Source: Natrialba hulunbeirensis JCM 10989 (GTDB taxonomy: Archaea > Halobacteriota > Halobacteria > Halobacteriales > Natrialbaceae). From it: a DNA stretch of 64,000 nt. The position numbers and the translations under genes were made by a program. The stretch is from assembly GCF_000337575.1 (NCBI RefSeq), contig NZ_AOIM01000017.1, forward strand, positions 1 through 64,000, written 5' to 3'. The notes below the pieces were generated by a model. That model worked only from the letters and a program-made list of their open reading frames with translations, did not search any database and was not told the origin of the DNA. Below, one piece after another: positions 26,319-34,737 of this stretch; the first letter of the stretch is position 1; each line of letters starts with the position of its first letter.

Positions 26319-26687
26319 TCAGACTTCGTCTCGGTCCGTGAACGTATACCGCCGCGCAATCCGGCCGTCCTCGAGTTCGTGGAAATCTGCGAAGCCGAAT
26401 TCGACGGACTCGCCGTGCTGGACGCCCGAGAAACTGCCGCGGACTGCTGCCGTGTTCGTCTGTTCGTTGACGACGACGTCGTGGACCTCGTGGCTGCCGT
26501 CCTCGAGAGGGCGGCCCTCGAGGTAGAACTCGCGGAGGGCCTCGCGACCGGTAATCGCGCCCTGTCCGGGGCGCTCGTAGCGGACGTCCTCGGTAAACAG
26601 TTCGACGAGGTCGTCGTAGCGTTCGTCGTCGACGGTGTCGTAGTACTCGCGAACGATGGACTCGGGGTCGTGATCGGGTGCTGTCAT
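26319..26687 (-). CDS. SnoaL/NTF2-like domain protein
   Basis: A 122-residue protein from ATG 26687 with the SnoaL-like pattern: PESIVREYYDTVDDERYDD, LFTEDVRYERPGQGAITG and REALREFYLEGRP, followed by strands VRGSFSGVQHGESVEFGFAD. It is probably a ligand-binding or cyclase-like small domain. It is convergent with udg (six-base gap) and divergent from hisH. Confidence 0.8.
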   Translation of the reverse strand: MTAPDHDPESIVREYYDTVDDERYDDLVELFTEDVRYERPGQGAITGREALREFYLEGRPLEDGSHEVHDVVVNEQTNTAAVRGSFSGVQHGESVEFGFADFHELEDGRIARRYTFTDRDEV

Positions 26688-26835
26688 AGGTGGACGTACA
26701 CGTGCGAGGCGTATATGCCTCCGTTCGCAGGCGAGATCTGCAGTCGGCGTTGGAACTTGCGTGTACGCCAGACCGAACACCGCGCGCAATTGCGCGAATG
26801 GCAATACACTTCAACGCGCCACCCCCAGAACCGGT

Positions 26836-27498
26836 ATGAGCACCCTTGCTGCTGACGCGGAGCAATCTCTCGCCTCCGTCGTCGTCGTCGACTACGGGCT
26901 GGGGAACCTCCGAAGCGTGACGCGCGGACTGGAACGAGCGGGTGCCGACGTCGAGATCACCGACGATCCGGACGCGTTCGCCGACGCCGACGGTGTCGTT
27001 CTCCCCGGCGTCGGCGCGTTCCGCGAGGGCGTCGAGAACGCCGATCCGATCCGCGAGGACCTCCTCGCCGTCGCCGAGCGCGGCCAGCCGCTGTTCGGCA
27101 TCTGTCTCGGGATGCAGATGCTGCTGACCGCGAGTGAGGAAGGGACGACCGACGGCGAATCGGCCGTCGAAGGACTCGACCTCATCCCCGGCACGAACGT
27201 TCGGTTCGACGACGGGCAAAAGGTCCCGCACATGGGCTGGAACGAACTCTCCGTCGAGCGCGATCACCCGTTAGTCGAGGGAGTCGACGGAGAGTACGCC
27301 TACTTCGTCCACTCCTACTACGCCGTGCCCGACGACGAAGCGAGTACAGTCGCGAACACCGACTACGAGCGCGAGTTCCCCTCGATCGTCGCCAACGAGG
27401 CAGGAAACGTCTTCGGCACCCAGTTCCACCCCGAAAAGAGCGGTGAGACGGGACTGCAGATTCTGCGGAATTTCGTCGAACTCTGTGCAGACCGCTGA
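26836..27498 (+). CDS. hisH: Imidazole glycerol phosphate synthase, glutamine amidotransferase subunit
   Basis: A 220-residue class I glutaminase that supplies ammonia to HisF in histidine biosynthesis. Catalytic cysteine C90 lies in FGICLGMQM, with His198 and Glu200 in TQFHPEKS. The N-terminal VVDYGLGNLRSVTRGLERAG is typical of HisH. The start ATG 26836 is chosen because the in-frame upstream region is non-coding in character. No other his gene is in the window, as expected for scattered haloarchaeal his genes. Confidence 0.93.
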   Translation: MSTLAADAEQSLASVVVVDYGLGNLRSVTRGLERAGADVEITDDPDAFADADGVVLPGVGAFREGVENADPIREDLLAVAERGQPLFGICLGMQMLLTASEEGTTDGESAVEGLDLIPGTNVRFDDGQKVPHMGWNELSVERDHPLVEGVDGEYAYFVHSYYAVPDDEASTVANTDYEREFPSIVANEAGNVFGTQFHPEKSGETGLQILRNFVELCADR

Positions 27499-27616
27499 GC
27501 CGTAGTCGTCGACCGACAGTCATCTGAGCAGTCCTTGCTCCGTTCTCGCTACTTCCGAGGCCACGACTACGACCACCATTTAGACGCTCCACGCCGTACC
27601 GTCCTACGAACACACC

Positions 27617-28168
27617 ATGAGCCATCTCCAGCGCCAGATCAGTCTCGTTCTCGGCGCCGTCTTCTGTACAGTCTTCGGGCTCACCGTCGTCGGCGAACTG
27701 CTGGCACTCGAGTCCGGCGTCTGGACGGGTACCGGGACGGAGATGGAGACCGAGGACGGGACGCCACCCGAGACGACGGAACTTTCGCCGGTTTCGGTCG
27801 GTGGGACCGTGCTCGTGTTGCTTGGCTCGGCAGCGTTCGTGCTCGCAGGCGTTCGCGAGTCCGTCACGGTAGGAGGACGCGAAGTGAGCTGGTGGCAGCT
27901 GATGAATCTCGGGTTCTGTGTGATGGCCGTTGGCTGGATTGGACCGCTGGTGTCGACGATTCAGACAGCGCTCATGCCGGCGCTGATTCCGCTCGCTGTC
28001 GCCGTCGCCACACTCGGATTCGGACTCGTCCGACTCGGGCGCGAACAGCCGTCTGCGATCGACGACAGCGATCCGTTCCCGCTCGAAGTCGCGATGACGG
28101 TGCTCGTCGGCGGCATTCTGGTGATTTTCTCGATTATGTACGTGCAGTTGTTTTTCAGTTTGTACTAA
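27617..28168 (+). CDS. Membrane protein of unknown function
   Basis: A 183-residue protein with about five hydrophobic segments: residues 8-30, 55-76, 86-103, 115-135 and a last helix near 158-178. A Thr/Glu-rich loop (about residues 38-58) is probably extracytoplasmic. No cofactor motif is visible. It lies between hisH and the SWIM-motif gene and is transcribed alone. Confidence 0.78.
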   Translation: MSHLQRQISLVLGAVFCTVFGLTVVGELLALESGVWTGTGTEMETEDGTPPETTELSPVSVGGTVLVLLGSAAFVLAGVRESVTVGGREVSWWQLMNLGFCVMAVGWIGPLVSTIQTALMPALIPLAVAVATLGFGLVRLGREQPSAIDDSDPFPLEVAMTVLVGGILVIFSIMYVQLFFSLY

Positions 28169-28201
28169 CGATCGAGCGACCACTCTCCGTGTCACAACCC
28201 A

Positions 28202-28558
28202 CTACAGAAACTCGCGAACCTCGGAATACCACATATCGTGGTAATCGACGTGTCCCACGCGTCGTGCGATGGCAACCGCGAGGACGTGCCAGCAGAGTTC
28301 CGTCGGATCGTCCGCGTCGAGGTTGTACTCGCTGTCCTTGCAGGTACAGCCCTCGTTCTCGATGATGTACTCGTCGTCGTAGCCGACGACGATCGTAAAG
28401 TCTCGATAGGATTTGACGCGATTCTCCCCAACGGCCTCGATGGCCTGGACGCCGCGGTCACCGTGGAGGCGCGAGATCTGTTGAACCACATCGGGGGTCA
28501 ACTCACCCGCCTCCTCGAGTTGGGCCTGCCAGCGCTCGACGGGAGTCACGTCCGGCAC
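28202..28558 (-). CDS. SWIM zinc-finger-like protein
   Basis: A 118-residue protein with a C-terminal SWIM-like zinc motif [21 protein letters not shown] (CxC...CxH). The preceding strand [17 protein letters not shown] is typical of the SWIM domain. The N-terminal part ([18 protein letters not shown]) is helical. A GTG start at 28558 is favoured because a TATA box (28579-28590, reverse) is centred 27 bases upstream. The farther ATG codons would overlap the divergent trm1 start. SWIM domains bind DNA or protein; the role here is unknown. Confidence 0.8.
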   Translation of the reverse strand: MPDVTPVERWQAQLEEAGELTPDVVQQISRLHGDRGVQAIEAVGENRVKSYRDFTIVVGYDDEYIIENEGCTCKDSEYNLDADDPTELCWHVLAVAIARRVGHVDYHDMWYSEVREFL

Positions 28559-28578
28559 AGTCGTGACTGTGTCCCCGA

Positions 28579-28590
28579 CTGTAAAATCGG
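28579..28590 (-). promoter_or_regulatory. TATA box of the SWIM-domain gene
   Basis: The reverse strand CCGATTTTACAG is centred 27 bases upstream of the GTG at 28558, matching a leaderless start. Confidence 0.5.
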
Positions 28591-28667
28591 TTTGGTTGTG
28601 GTCGGCGCAGGCGGGCGCTCTATACCACGGCGCTTTTCGTCCGCTACCGACGAGAGATGAGATAGAC

Positions 28668-29789
28668 ATGCGCATCACCGAGGGCGGGGTCGAACTCGAG
28701 GTCCCGGGTGAGCAGACGGATGGGGTCGAGGAATCTGTCTTCTACAACCCGCGCCAGGAACTGAACCGGGATCTGACGATCGCGACGCTGCGAGCCTACC
28801 GCGAGCGCGAGGAGCGCGCCGAGTCCTACCTGGATGCGATGACCGCGAGCGGTATCCGCGGCGTTCGGGCCGCCGCCGACGGCTGGGATGTCACCTGCAG
28901 CGACGTCAACGAGGACGCGATCGACCTCGCCCGGTCGAACCTCGCACGCAACGACTGTGCGGGAACTGTCGAACACCGCAACGTTAACGCGCTCATGCAC
29001 GAGCAGGTGTTCGACGTAATCGATCTCGACCCCTACGGAACGCCGATGCCCTTCGCCGACGCGGCGTTCGCGAACTGCCGCGACCTGGTCTGTGTCACCG
29101 CGACCGACACGGCCCCGCTCTGTGGCGCCCACTTCAACAGCGGCGTCCGCTCCTACTCCGCGGTGCCGCGAAACACCGACTACCACGCCGAGATGGGCGT
29201 TCGCATCCTCCTCTCCGCGCTCGCCCGCAGCGCCGCCCGCTTCGATGTCGGCGTCGAACCGATCCTCACCCACGCGACCAGCCACTACGTCCGAACCTAC
29301 CTCGAACTCGAGCATAAGGCCACCACAGCCGACGCGGCCATCGACGAACTGGGCCACATCCACCACTGCGAGGACTGTCTCTACCGCGAGCACGAGGGCG
29401 GCCTCCTTGCGGACCCGGTCGAGACGTGCCCCCACTGCGACGGAAACCGAATGCTCACAGCGGGACCGGTCTGGCTCGGCACGATTCGCGACACCGAGTT
29501 CGTCGCCGCGGTTCGCGAGGAAGTCTCCGCACCCGATGAGTTCGGAACAGCCGAGAAGGCCCGCGAGCTATGCGACGAACTCGAGTCCGAACTCGACGAG
29601 CCGACCCACTACGATCAGCACAAACTCTGTCGCAACTGGGGGCTGCCGGCGAACGCGATGGACGACTTTCTCGCCGACCTGCGCGAGGCCGGCTACGAGG
29701 CCTCGCGGGCACACTACGGCGGCACGACGTTCAAAACGGACGCGAGTGTCGGCGAGATCCGCGCGGCAACGGAAGAAAATCTCGTCTGA
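28668..29789 (+). CDS. trm1: tRNA (guanine26-N2)-dimethyltransferase
   Basis: A 373-residue Rossmann-fold methyltransferase that makes m2,2G26 in tRNA. Signatures are [10 protein letters not shown] near the start, [12 protein letters not shown] (SAM-binding loop), CSDVNEDAI, and [15 protein letters not shown], the catalytic Asp-Pro-Tyr-type motif of Trm1. A later zinc-ribbon-like [12 protein letters not shown]...CPHCDG stretch is typical of archaeal Trm1. The start ATG 28668 gives MRITEGGVE. Confidence 0.94.
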   Translation: MRITEGGVELEVPGEQTDGVEESVFYNPRQELNRDLTIATLRAYREREERAESYLDAMTASGIRGVRAAADGWDVTCSDVNEDAIDLARSNLARNDCAGTVEHRNVNALMHEQVFDVIDLDPYGTPMPFADAAFANCRDLVCVTATDTAPLCGAHFNSGVRSYSAVPRNTDYHAEMGVRILLSALARSAARFDVGVEPILTHATSHYVRTYLELEHKATTADAAIDELGHIHHCEDCLYREHEGGLLADPVETCPHCDGNRMLTAGPVWLGTIRDTEFVAAVREEVSAPDEFGTAEKARELCDELESELDEPTHYDQHKLCRNWGLPANAMDDFLADLREAGYEASRAHYGGTTFKTDASVGEIRAATEENLV

Positions 29790-29834
29790 GAGACGGGCCG
29801 CCCGTATTTGGTTCCGCCCCGCGTCTAGTCACCC

Positions 29835-31268
29835 GTGCTCGAACGTAGGGACGACCACATCGAAACCGGCAAGCGGATCGTTCGCCTCGCGCGCACCGAA
29901 CAGCTGACGCTGCTGTCGGCCGGCGTCGCCTTCTACGGCTTTATCTCGCTCGTCCCTCTCATGTTGTTGGCGCTCGGGATCGCCGCCTCCATCGGTGGCG
30001 AATCGCTCGCGGCCCGGCTCACCGCCGGAGCCGGCGACGTCCTCACACCGGCGGCACAGGAAGTACTCGCCGAGACCATCGTCGACGACACCGGTCGACA
30101 GAGCGCGACCGTCGTCGGCGCGCTGGGGCTCCTCTGGGGATCGAGCCGCGTCCTGCGCGGGCTCGACCGCGCGTTCTCCGAGATCTACGGCACCGCTGGC
30201 TCGAAATCCCTGCTCGACACCTTCTGGGACGCGACGATCGTCTTTCTCGCAATTTCGGCTGGCCTCGCGCTGGTCGGGGGACTCGAGTTGGTGATCCAGT
30301 TCGTCCCGATCGTGAGAGCGATCGGGCCGCTGTTCATCCTGCTCGCACTGTTCGTGACGTTTCTGCCGCTCTACGTCATCTTTCCTGGGAAGGACGTGAG
30401 TGTTCGAGAGGCGATTCCGGGGGTACTTATCGCTGCTGTGGGCTGGCTTGCACTCAGTCGTGCCTTTTCGCTGTATGCGAACGTCGCGACCGGCTACGCG
30501 CTGTATGGCGCGCTTGGTGCGGTCTTTCTGGTGTTAATCTGGCTCTACGCCGGCGCGATCATCCTCGTCTTCGGCGCGGTGTGTAACGCCGTTCTCGCCG
30601 ACCGTGAAGTGGATCGGCAGCTACAAAGTCCCGGCGCTCGACAGGTTCAGACAGAAGCGATGACCGACGACGCCACGGGGGCCGACGAGGGGACGCCGAC
30701 GGAGCACTCGGAGTCGTCTGGACCGTCCGATCCATCCGCATCATCAGACCCATCCGAACCATCCGAACCGTCCGAATCGACTACCTCGGACACACCGGAT
30801 GCGTCAGGGACGGTGGACGAGCCAGGTGAGTCGACCGAGACGGATCGCGCGAGGAGTACCGGTCAGCGCCGAGCCAGCGCCCGCACTCGAGATCGATCCG
30901 ACGACCCCGAGGTGCTCCGCGAGGAGATCGAGCGCCTGCGCGACCGCGTCGAGACCTTCGAGAAGAACGTCGAGCGCCGGACGGTCGAGAAGGAGTCACT
31001 CGAGAGCGAACTCAAACGTTACGTCCGCCGGCGCGTCCGCCATAGCCACGCTCACGGCTGGGGACCGTACCTCGTGTTGCTCTACGGGACGGCAATGGCG
31101 ATCGCGGCGTTTTACTTCCTCAGCGGCGGCTGGGCAATTCTGGCGATGTTCGTCGTCTGGACGTCGACGCTCGGCGTCTACCTGCTGATGGTGCTGTTCG
31201 GAGCCGGCATGTCAGTGCTCGGCATTCCGGGGCGACTCCGTGATCGGATCGGCGACTGGCGGTCCTGA
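29835..31268 (+). CDS. YihY/BrkB-family membrane protein with C-terminal coiled coil
   Basis: A 477-residue protein read from GTG 29835. Residues 1-265 are the YihY/BrkB membrane domain (LLSAGVAFYGFISLVPLML, WGSSRVLRGLDRAFSEIYG, then five more helices ending YAGAIILVFGAVCNAV). Next come about 70 low-complexity residues with repeated Ser-Glu/Asp-Pro, then a coiled coil (LREEIERLRDRVETFEKNVE), a His/Arg patch and two further membrane helices ending GRLRDRIGDWRS. The second helical part is unlike standard YihY. Once considered an RNase BN, the family is not now thought to be one; its role is unknown. Confidence 0.85.
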   Translation: MLERRDDHIETGKRIVRLARTEQLTLLSAGVAFYGFISLVPLMLLALGIAASIGGESLAARLTAGAGDVLTPAAQEVLAETIVDDTGRQSATVVGALGLLWGSSRVLRGLDRAFSEIYGTAGSKSLLDTFWDATIVFLAISAGLALVGGLELVIQFVPIVRAIGPLFILLALFVTFLPLYVIFPGKDVSVREAIPGVLIAAVGWLALSRAFSLYANVATGYALYGALGAVFLVLIWLYAGAIILVFGAVCNAVLADREVDRQLQSPGARQVQTEAMTDDATGADEGTPTEHSESSGPSDPSASSDPSEPSEPSESTTSDTPDASGTVDEPGESTETDRARSTGQRRASARTRDRSDDPEVLREEIERLRDRVETFEKNVERRTVEKESLESELKRYVRRRVRHSHAHGWGPYLVLLYGTAMAIAAFYFLSGGWAILAMFVVWTSTLGVYLLMVLFGAGMSVLGIPGRLRDRIGDWRS

Positions 31269-31324
31269 GCCTGTAGTCGGTGTCGTTCCACACTGTTTTG
31301 TTCCTGTTTTGGTATCGGTCTATT

Positions 31325-31403
31325 GTGCAGTTCCAAGCCGACAGTCCAGTTCCCAGTCGATAGTCCAGCTCCCAGCTCGGAGTCCAGTTCCCAGCAGATA
31401 GTC
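31325..31403. repeat. 19-bp tandem repeat, about four units
   Basis: Three clear copies of a 19-bp unit (AGTCCAGTTCCCAGTCGAT and variants) start at 31343, 31362 and 31381. A partial, more degenerate copy precedes them. It lies in the gap between yihY and the PAP2 gene. Confidence 0.8.
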
Positions 31404-31523
31404 CTGTCCTCACACCAATTCAGACATCACACGGACAACACATCACAGCACGCGTGGCCAACATGGTGTATTCAATCTAACCAATCGGTGCTTATAACAA
31501 CGCGTTGGGTGTAACGAGAGCCG

Positions 31524-32435
31524 ATGTGGTTCGACCCCACCACCGTCGAAGCCGTCAGTGAGCTGTTCCCCGAGTGGACCGCCCTCCTCTTCGCGCTCCT
31601 CTCACACCTCGGGAGCGTCTGGTTCGTCGCCCCAGTCATCGTGCTCGCCTACTGGTTCGGCGACCGTGAGCGATTCGCACCCTGGCTCGCCATCGTGATG
31701 GGGGGTTACGCCGTCATGGTCGGACTCAAGGGACTGTTCGCGACACCACGGCCGGACGTCGCCCCGCCACTCTCCCCTGCGGCCCTTCCGATCGGTCTCG
31801 AGCAATTCTACGCCCCCGCCGTCGAGGTCGCCACCACCAGCTTCCCCAGCGGCCACGCCATCGCCGGCACCGTCATCTGGACCATGCTCGCACTCGAGTC
31901 CCCCGTCGGGACGCGCCGCCAGCGAGCCCTCGTCGCGGTGGTGATGATCACGCTCGTCTCGCTCTCGCGGGTCGTGCTCGGCGTCCATTTTCCGATCGAT
32001 GTCATTGTGGGTGTTGCCGTCGCGCTCGGGTATCTCGCAGTCGCACTCGCCGTTCGATCCCGGGTCGGTACCCACAACCCACACGGCGCGGCGAGCGCGC
32101 TGTTCGTCCTCGCCGGCACAATCGCGTTGCTCGCGCTCGTGACCGGCAACCGACTCGACGGCGCGGCGCTACTCGGTGGCTCTGTGGGTGCACTTGTCGT
32201 CTGGCAGTACGCCCCGCCGCCGCGGACGCCGTGGCCAGTCACTGCAGGCGTGCTCGTGCGTGCCGCGGCGGGTGTTGGGGCGCTGGCACTCGCCGCGCTC
32301 GTGCTGGTGGTACTCGAGTCCCTGCTGGTCTGGTTCGCGGTCGGCGTCGCGGGTGGCGTGACGGTTGTCGGGTTGCCGGGACTCGTAACGGACGAGTCGT
32401 CGCCGCGGTCACAGGTCGGTGCTATTGAGCAGTAG
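31524..32435 (+). CDS. PAP2-family membrane phosphatase
   Basis: A 303-residue multi-pass membrane protein with all three acid-phosphatase motifs: KGLFATPRP, FPSGH and SRVVLGVHFPID. These give the Lys/Arg, His and His/Asp active site of lipid phosphate phosphatases. About eight helices, with the active-site loops outside. The C-terminal helices are Ala/Val/Leu-rich. The probable substrate is a polyprenyl or phospholipid phosphate. Monocistronic. Confidence 0.9.
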   Translation: MWFDPTTVEAVSELFPEWTALLFALLSHLGSVWFVAPVIVLAYWFGDRERFAPWLAIVMGGYAVMVGLKGLFATPRPDVAPPLSPAALPIGLEQFYAPAVEVATTSFPSGHAIAGTVIWTMLALESPVGTRRQRALVAVVMITLVSLSRVVLGVHFPIDVIVGVAVALGYLAVALAVRSRVGTHNPHGAASALFVLAGTIALLALVTGNRLDGAALLGGSVGALVVWQYAPPPRTPWPVTAGVLVRAAAGVGALALAALVLVVLESLLVWFAVGVAGGVTVVGLPGLVTDESSPRSQVGAIEQ

Positions 32436-32470
32436 CCCACGGCTCGTCCACGCTCAGTCCATACTCGGTT

Positions 32471-32527
32471 CACACTCAGGCAAATCGGGTCACATCCAAG
32501 CCCACACTCGGGCAAATCAGGCCACAC
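32471..32527. repeat. 25-bp direct repeat, two copies
   Basis: The segments 32471-32495 and 32503-32527 share CACACTC and GGCAAATC with 22 of 25 positions matching by eye, at a 32-bp spacing. Intergenic, between the PAP2 gene and glnA. Confidence 0.6.
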
Positions 32528-32563
32528 GCAGGGCTGAAAAACACTAGACGTACGTTCGCGGTC

Positions 32564-33919
32564 TCAGAACGTCTCGAGATACCGGTCGAGTTCCCACTGG
32601 GAGACGTCGATCAGGTACTCCTCGAACTCCTGGCGCTTTGCCGTGACGAACTTCGAGCCGACGTGCTCACCGAGCGCATCGTAGACGACGTCGTCCTCCT
32701 CGAGTGCATCGATGGCGTCGCCGAGGTTCGACGGCAGCGTCTCGATACCGTGCTCCTCGCGCTTCTGTTCGTCGAACTCGTAGATGTTGTCACGCACTGG
32801 GTCAGGACAGTCGAGATCGTTCTCGATGCCGTTCAGTCCGGCGTGGATCATGACGGCGATGGCGAGGTACGGGTTACAGGACGGGTCGGGCGAGCGCAGT
32901 TCGACGCGTGAGGCGGCCGGGACGCGGGCGGCCGGCTTGCGGATCAGCGACGAGCGGTTGCGGTCCGACCAGGCGATGTACACTGGTGCTTCGTAGCCCG
33001 GCACGAGGCGCTTGTAGCTGTTGACCGTGGGGTTTGCGACCGCCGTGATGGCGGGTGCGTGCTCGAGAATACCAGCGGTGAAGGCTCGAGCCTCGTCCGA
33101 GAGGTCGAACTCGTCGCTCTCGTCGTGGAAGGCGTTCTCGCCGTCCTCGGTAAACAGCGAGAGGTGCGTGTGCATACCCGAACCGGCGATTTTCGCGATC
33201 GGCTTGGGCATAAATGTCGCGTGGTAGCCGTGTTCGGCGGCAATCGCGCGGACGACGGTACGGAACGTTGCAACGTTGTCCGCGGTCGCGAGGGCGTCGT
33301 CGTAGGTGAAGTTGATCTCGTGCTGGCCCTCTGCGACCTCGTGGTGGCTGGCCTCGATCTCGAAGCCCATGTCCTCGAGTCCGTAGATGATGTCGCGGCG
33401 AACGTCGCTCGCGAGGTCCTTCGGTGCGAGGTCGAAGTAGCCGCCGGCGTCGTTCGTTTTCGTCGTCGCACGTCCCTTCTCGTCCTCCTCGAAGAGGAAG
33501 AACTCGGGTTCCGGCGCGGCGTTGACCGTGTAGCCCATCTCCTCGGCGCGCTCGAGTGCACGTTTCAGCACGTAGCGTGGGTCGCCCTCGAACGGTTCAC
33601 CCGTCGAGGTGTTCACGACGTCACAGATGAGGCGGGCGGACGCGCCCTCCTCGCGGTCGCGCCACGGGAGGATTGCGAACGTATCTGGATCGGGAGTAAG
33701 ACGCATGTCCGACTCCTGAATTCGAACGAAACCCTCGATAGAAGAGCCGTCGAAGTAGATACCCTCAGCGAACGCCTTCTCGGCCTGTCGTGCCGGGATC
33801 GAGACGTTCTTGACGGTTCCGAGAATGTCAGTAAACTGGAGACGAAGGAAATCGATATCGTGCTCCTCGATCTCGTCGAGGACATCTTGTTCGGCAGCCG
33901 TGATGTTTCCGCTTGTCAT
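32564..33919 (-). CDS. glnA: Glutamine synthetase, type I
   Basis: A 451-residue enzyme that makes glutamine from glutamate and ammonia. GS-I features are [11 protein letters not shown], the DGSSIEGF motif, [13 protein letters not shown] (metal-binding glutamates), [28 protein letters not shown] and the [16 protein letters not shown] region. The start ATG 33919 fits an upstream TATA-like box (33952-33960). A TTG codon at 33940 extends the frame only by alternative start use. It diverges from an Lrp-type gene, its likely regulator. Confidence 0.95.
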   Translation of the reverse strand: MTSGNITAAEQDVLDEIEEHDIDFLRLQFTDILGTVKNVSIPARQAEKAFAEGIYFDGSSIEGFVRIQESDMRLTPDPDTFAILPWRDREEGASARLICDVVNTSTGEPFEGDPRYVLKRALERAEEMGYTVNAAPEPEFFLFEEDEKGRATTKTNDAGGYFDLAPKDLASDVRRDIIYGLEDMGFEIEASHHEVAEGQHEINFTYDDALATADNVATFRTVVRAIAAEHGYHATFMPKPIAKIAGSGMHTHLSLFTEDGENAFHDESDEFDLSDEARAFTAGILEHAPAITAVANPTVNSYKRLVPGYEAPVYIAWSDRNRSSLIRKPAARVPAASRVELRSPDPSCNPYLAIAVMIHAGLNGIENDLDCPDPVRDNIYEFDEQKREEHGIETLPSNLGDAIDALEEDDVVYDALGEHVGSKFVTAKRQEFEEYLIDVSQWELDRYLETF

Positions 33920-33951
33920 CTTTCTCGTCGTGGTAGCCAAGTAACTCCCCG

Positions 33952-34021
33952 ACTAAAACCCTACTGCTCCGAGCAATTCTCCGCTCACCGGAGTGGAATT
34001 GAATATTCGTAAATTTCTAAA
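33952..34021. promoter_or_regulatory. Divergent glnA / Lrp promoter region
   Basis: For glnA the reverse strand has GGTTTTAGT at 33952-33960. For the Lrp gene there is an AT-rich box at 34012-34021, 25-34 bases before ATG 34046. Between them lies the palindrome GAATATTC at 34001-34008, a candidate operator for the Lrp-type regulator. Confidence 0.5.
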
Positions 34022-34045
34022 GGCCTGGATGAGTGGGTGAACGTG

Positions 34046-34510
34046 ATGACGTACGAAAATCTCGACGCAAAACTAGTGAATGCCCTCCTCGGGGACGGGC
34101 GCGCGAGCCTCCGCAGCCTCGCTGAAGAACTCGACGTGTCGGTCACGACGGTCTCAAACCACCTCTCGGACCTCGAAGACGAAGGCGTCATCGAGGGCTA
34201 CACACCACGGGTCGACTACGATGCCGTCGGCTACGACGTGACCGCCGTTATCCAGCTCCAGGTCGAGGGGAACGCCCTGCCCGACATCACGGACACCCTG
34301 CGTGACCACCGCCAGATGATCAGCGTCTACGAGGTCACCGGCGACTACGACGTGATCGCCATCGGCAAGTTCAAAGACACCGACGGCATGAACGACCAGA
34401 TCAAAGAGCTCCTGACCGACCCCGACATCAAGGCCTCGAACACCAGCGTCGTGCTCAACGCCGTCTCCGAGAACGAACAGTTCGAACTCGACATCGGCGA
34501 CGACGCCTGA
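34046..34510 (+). CDS. lrp: Lrp/AsnC-family transcription regulator
   Basis: A 154-residue DNA-binding regulator. The N-terminal winged helix has [30 protein letters not shown], and the C-terminal RAM/ACT-like domain has [20 protein letters not shown], the ligand-binding GD-type motif. ATG 34046 is preferred over the upstream GTG at 34037. Its divergent position next to glnA matches the known haloarchaeal arrangement in which an Lrp protein regulates glutamine synthetase. The effector is unknown. Confidence 0.9.
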   Translation: MTYENLDAKLVNALLGDGRASLRSLAEELDVSVTTVSNHLSDLEDEGVIEGYTPRVDYDAVGYDVTAVIQLQVEGNALPDITDTLRDHRQMISVYEVTGDYDVIAIGKFKDTDGMNDQIKELLTDPDIKASNTSVVLNAVSENEQFELDIGDDA

Positions 34511-34737
34511 TCGGGCCGCGAGACTGCCCGACAACGCAGATCGGCTCACGAGCACAACCGCAACTACAGCTCCAACGACAACGACAACGACAATCAGTTG
34601 GCTTGCGGCAACCCGAGACCACACTGTCTCCGCTCGCTTTCGATCCCCACTCGAGTACGTTCGACTCCATCCGACTGTACTGGACAGCACTCGAGAGAAC
34701 GACCCGGCGTGACTGCGTGACGCCCAACGCAGCCGAC

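Noticed and set aside
31325-31403. CRISPR-like repeat array
   Set aside because: Units abut without spacers and are too short; the other arrays in the window (15-bp, 7-bp, hexamer) are also simple tandem repeats. No cas gene is present.
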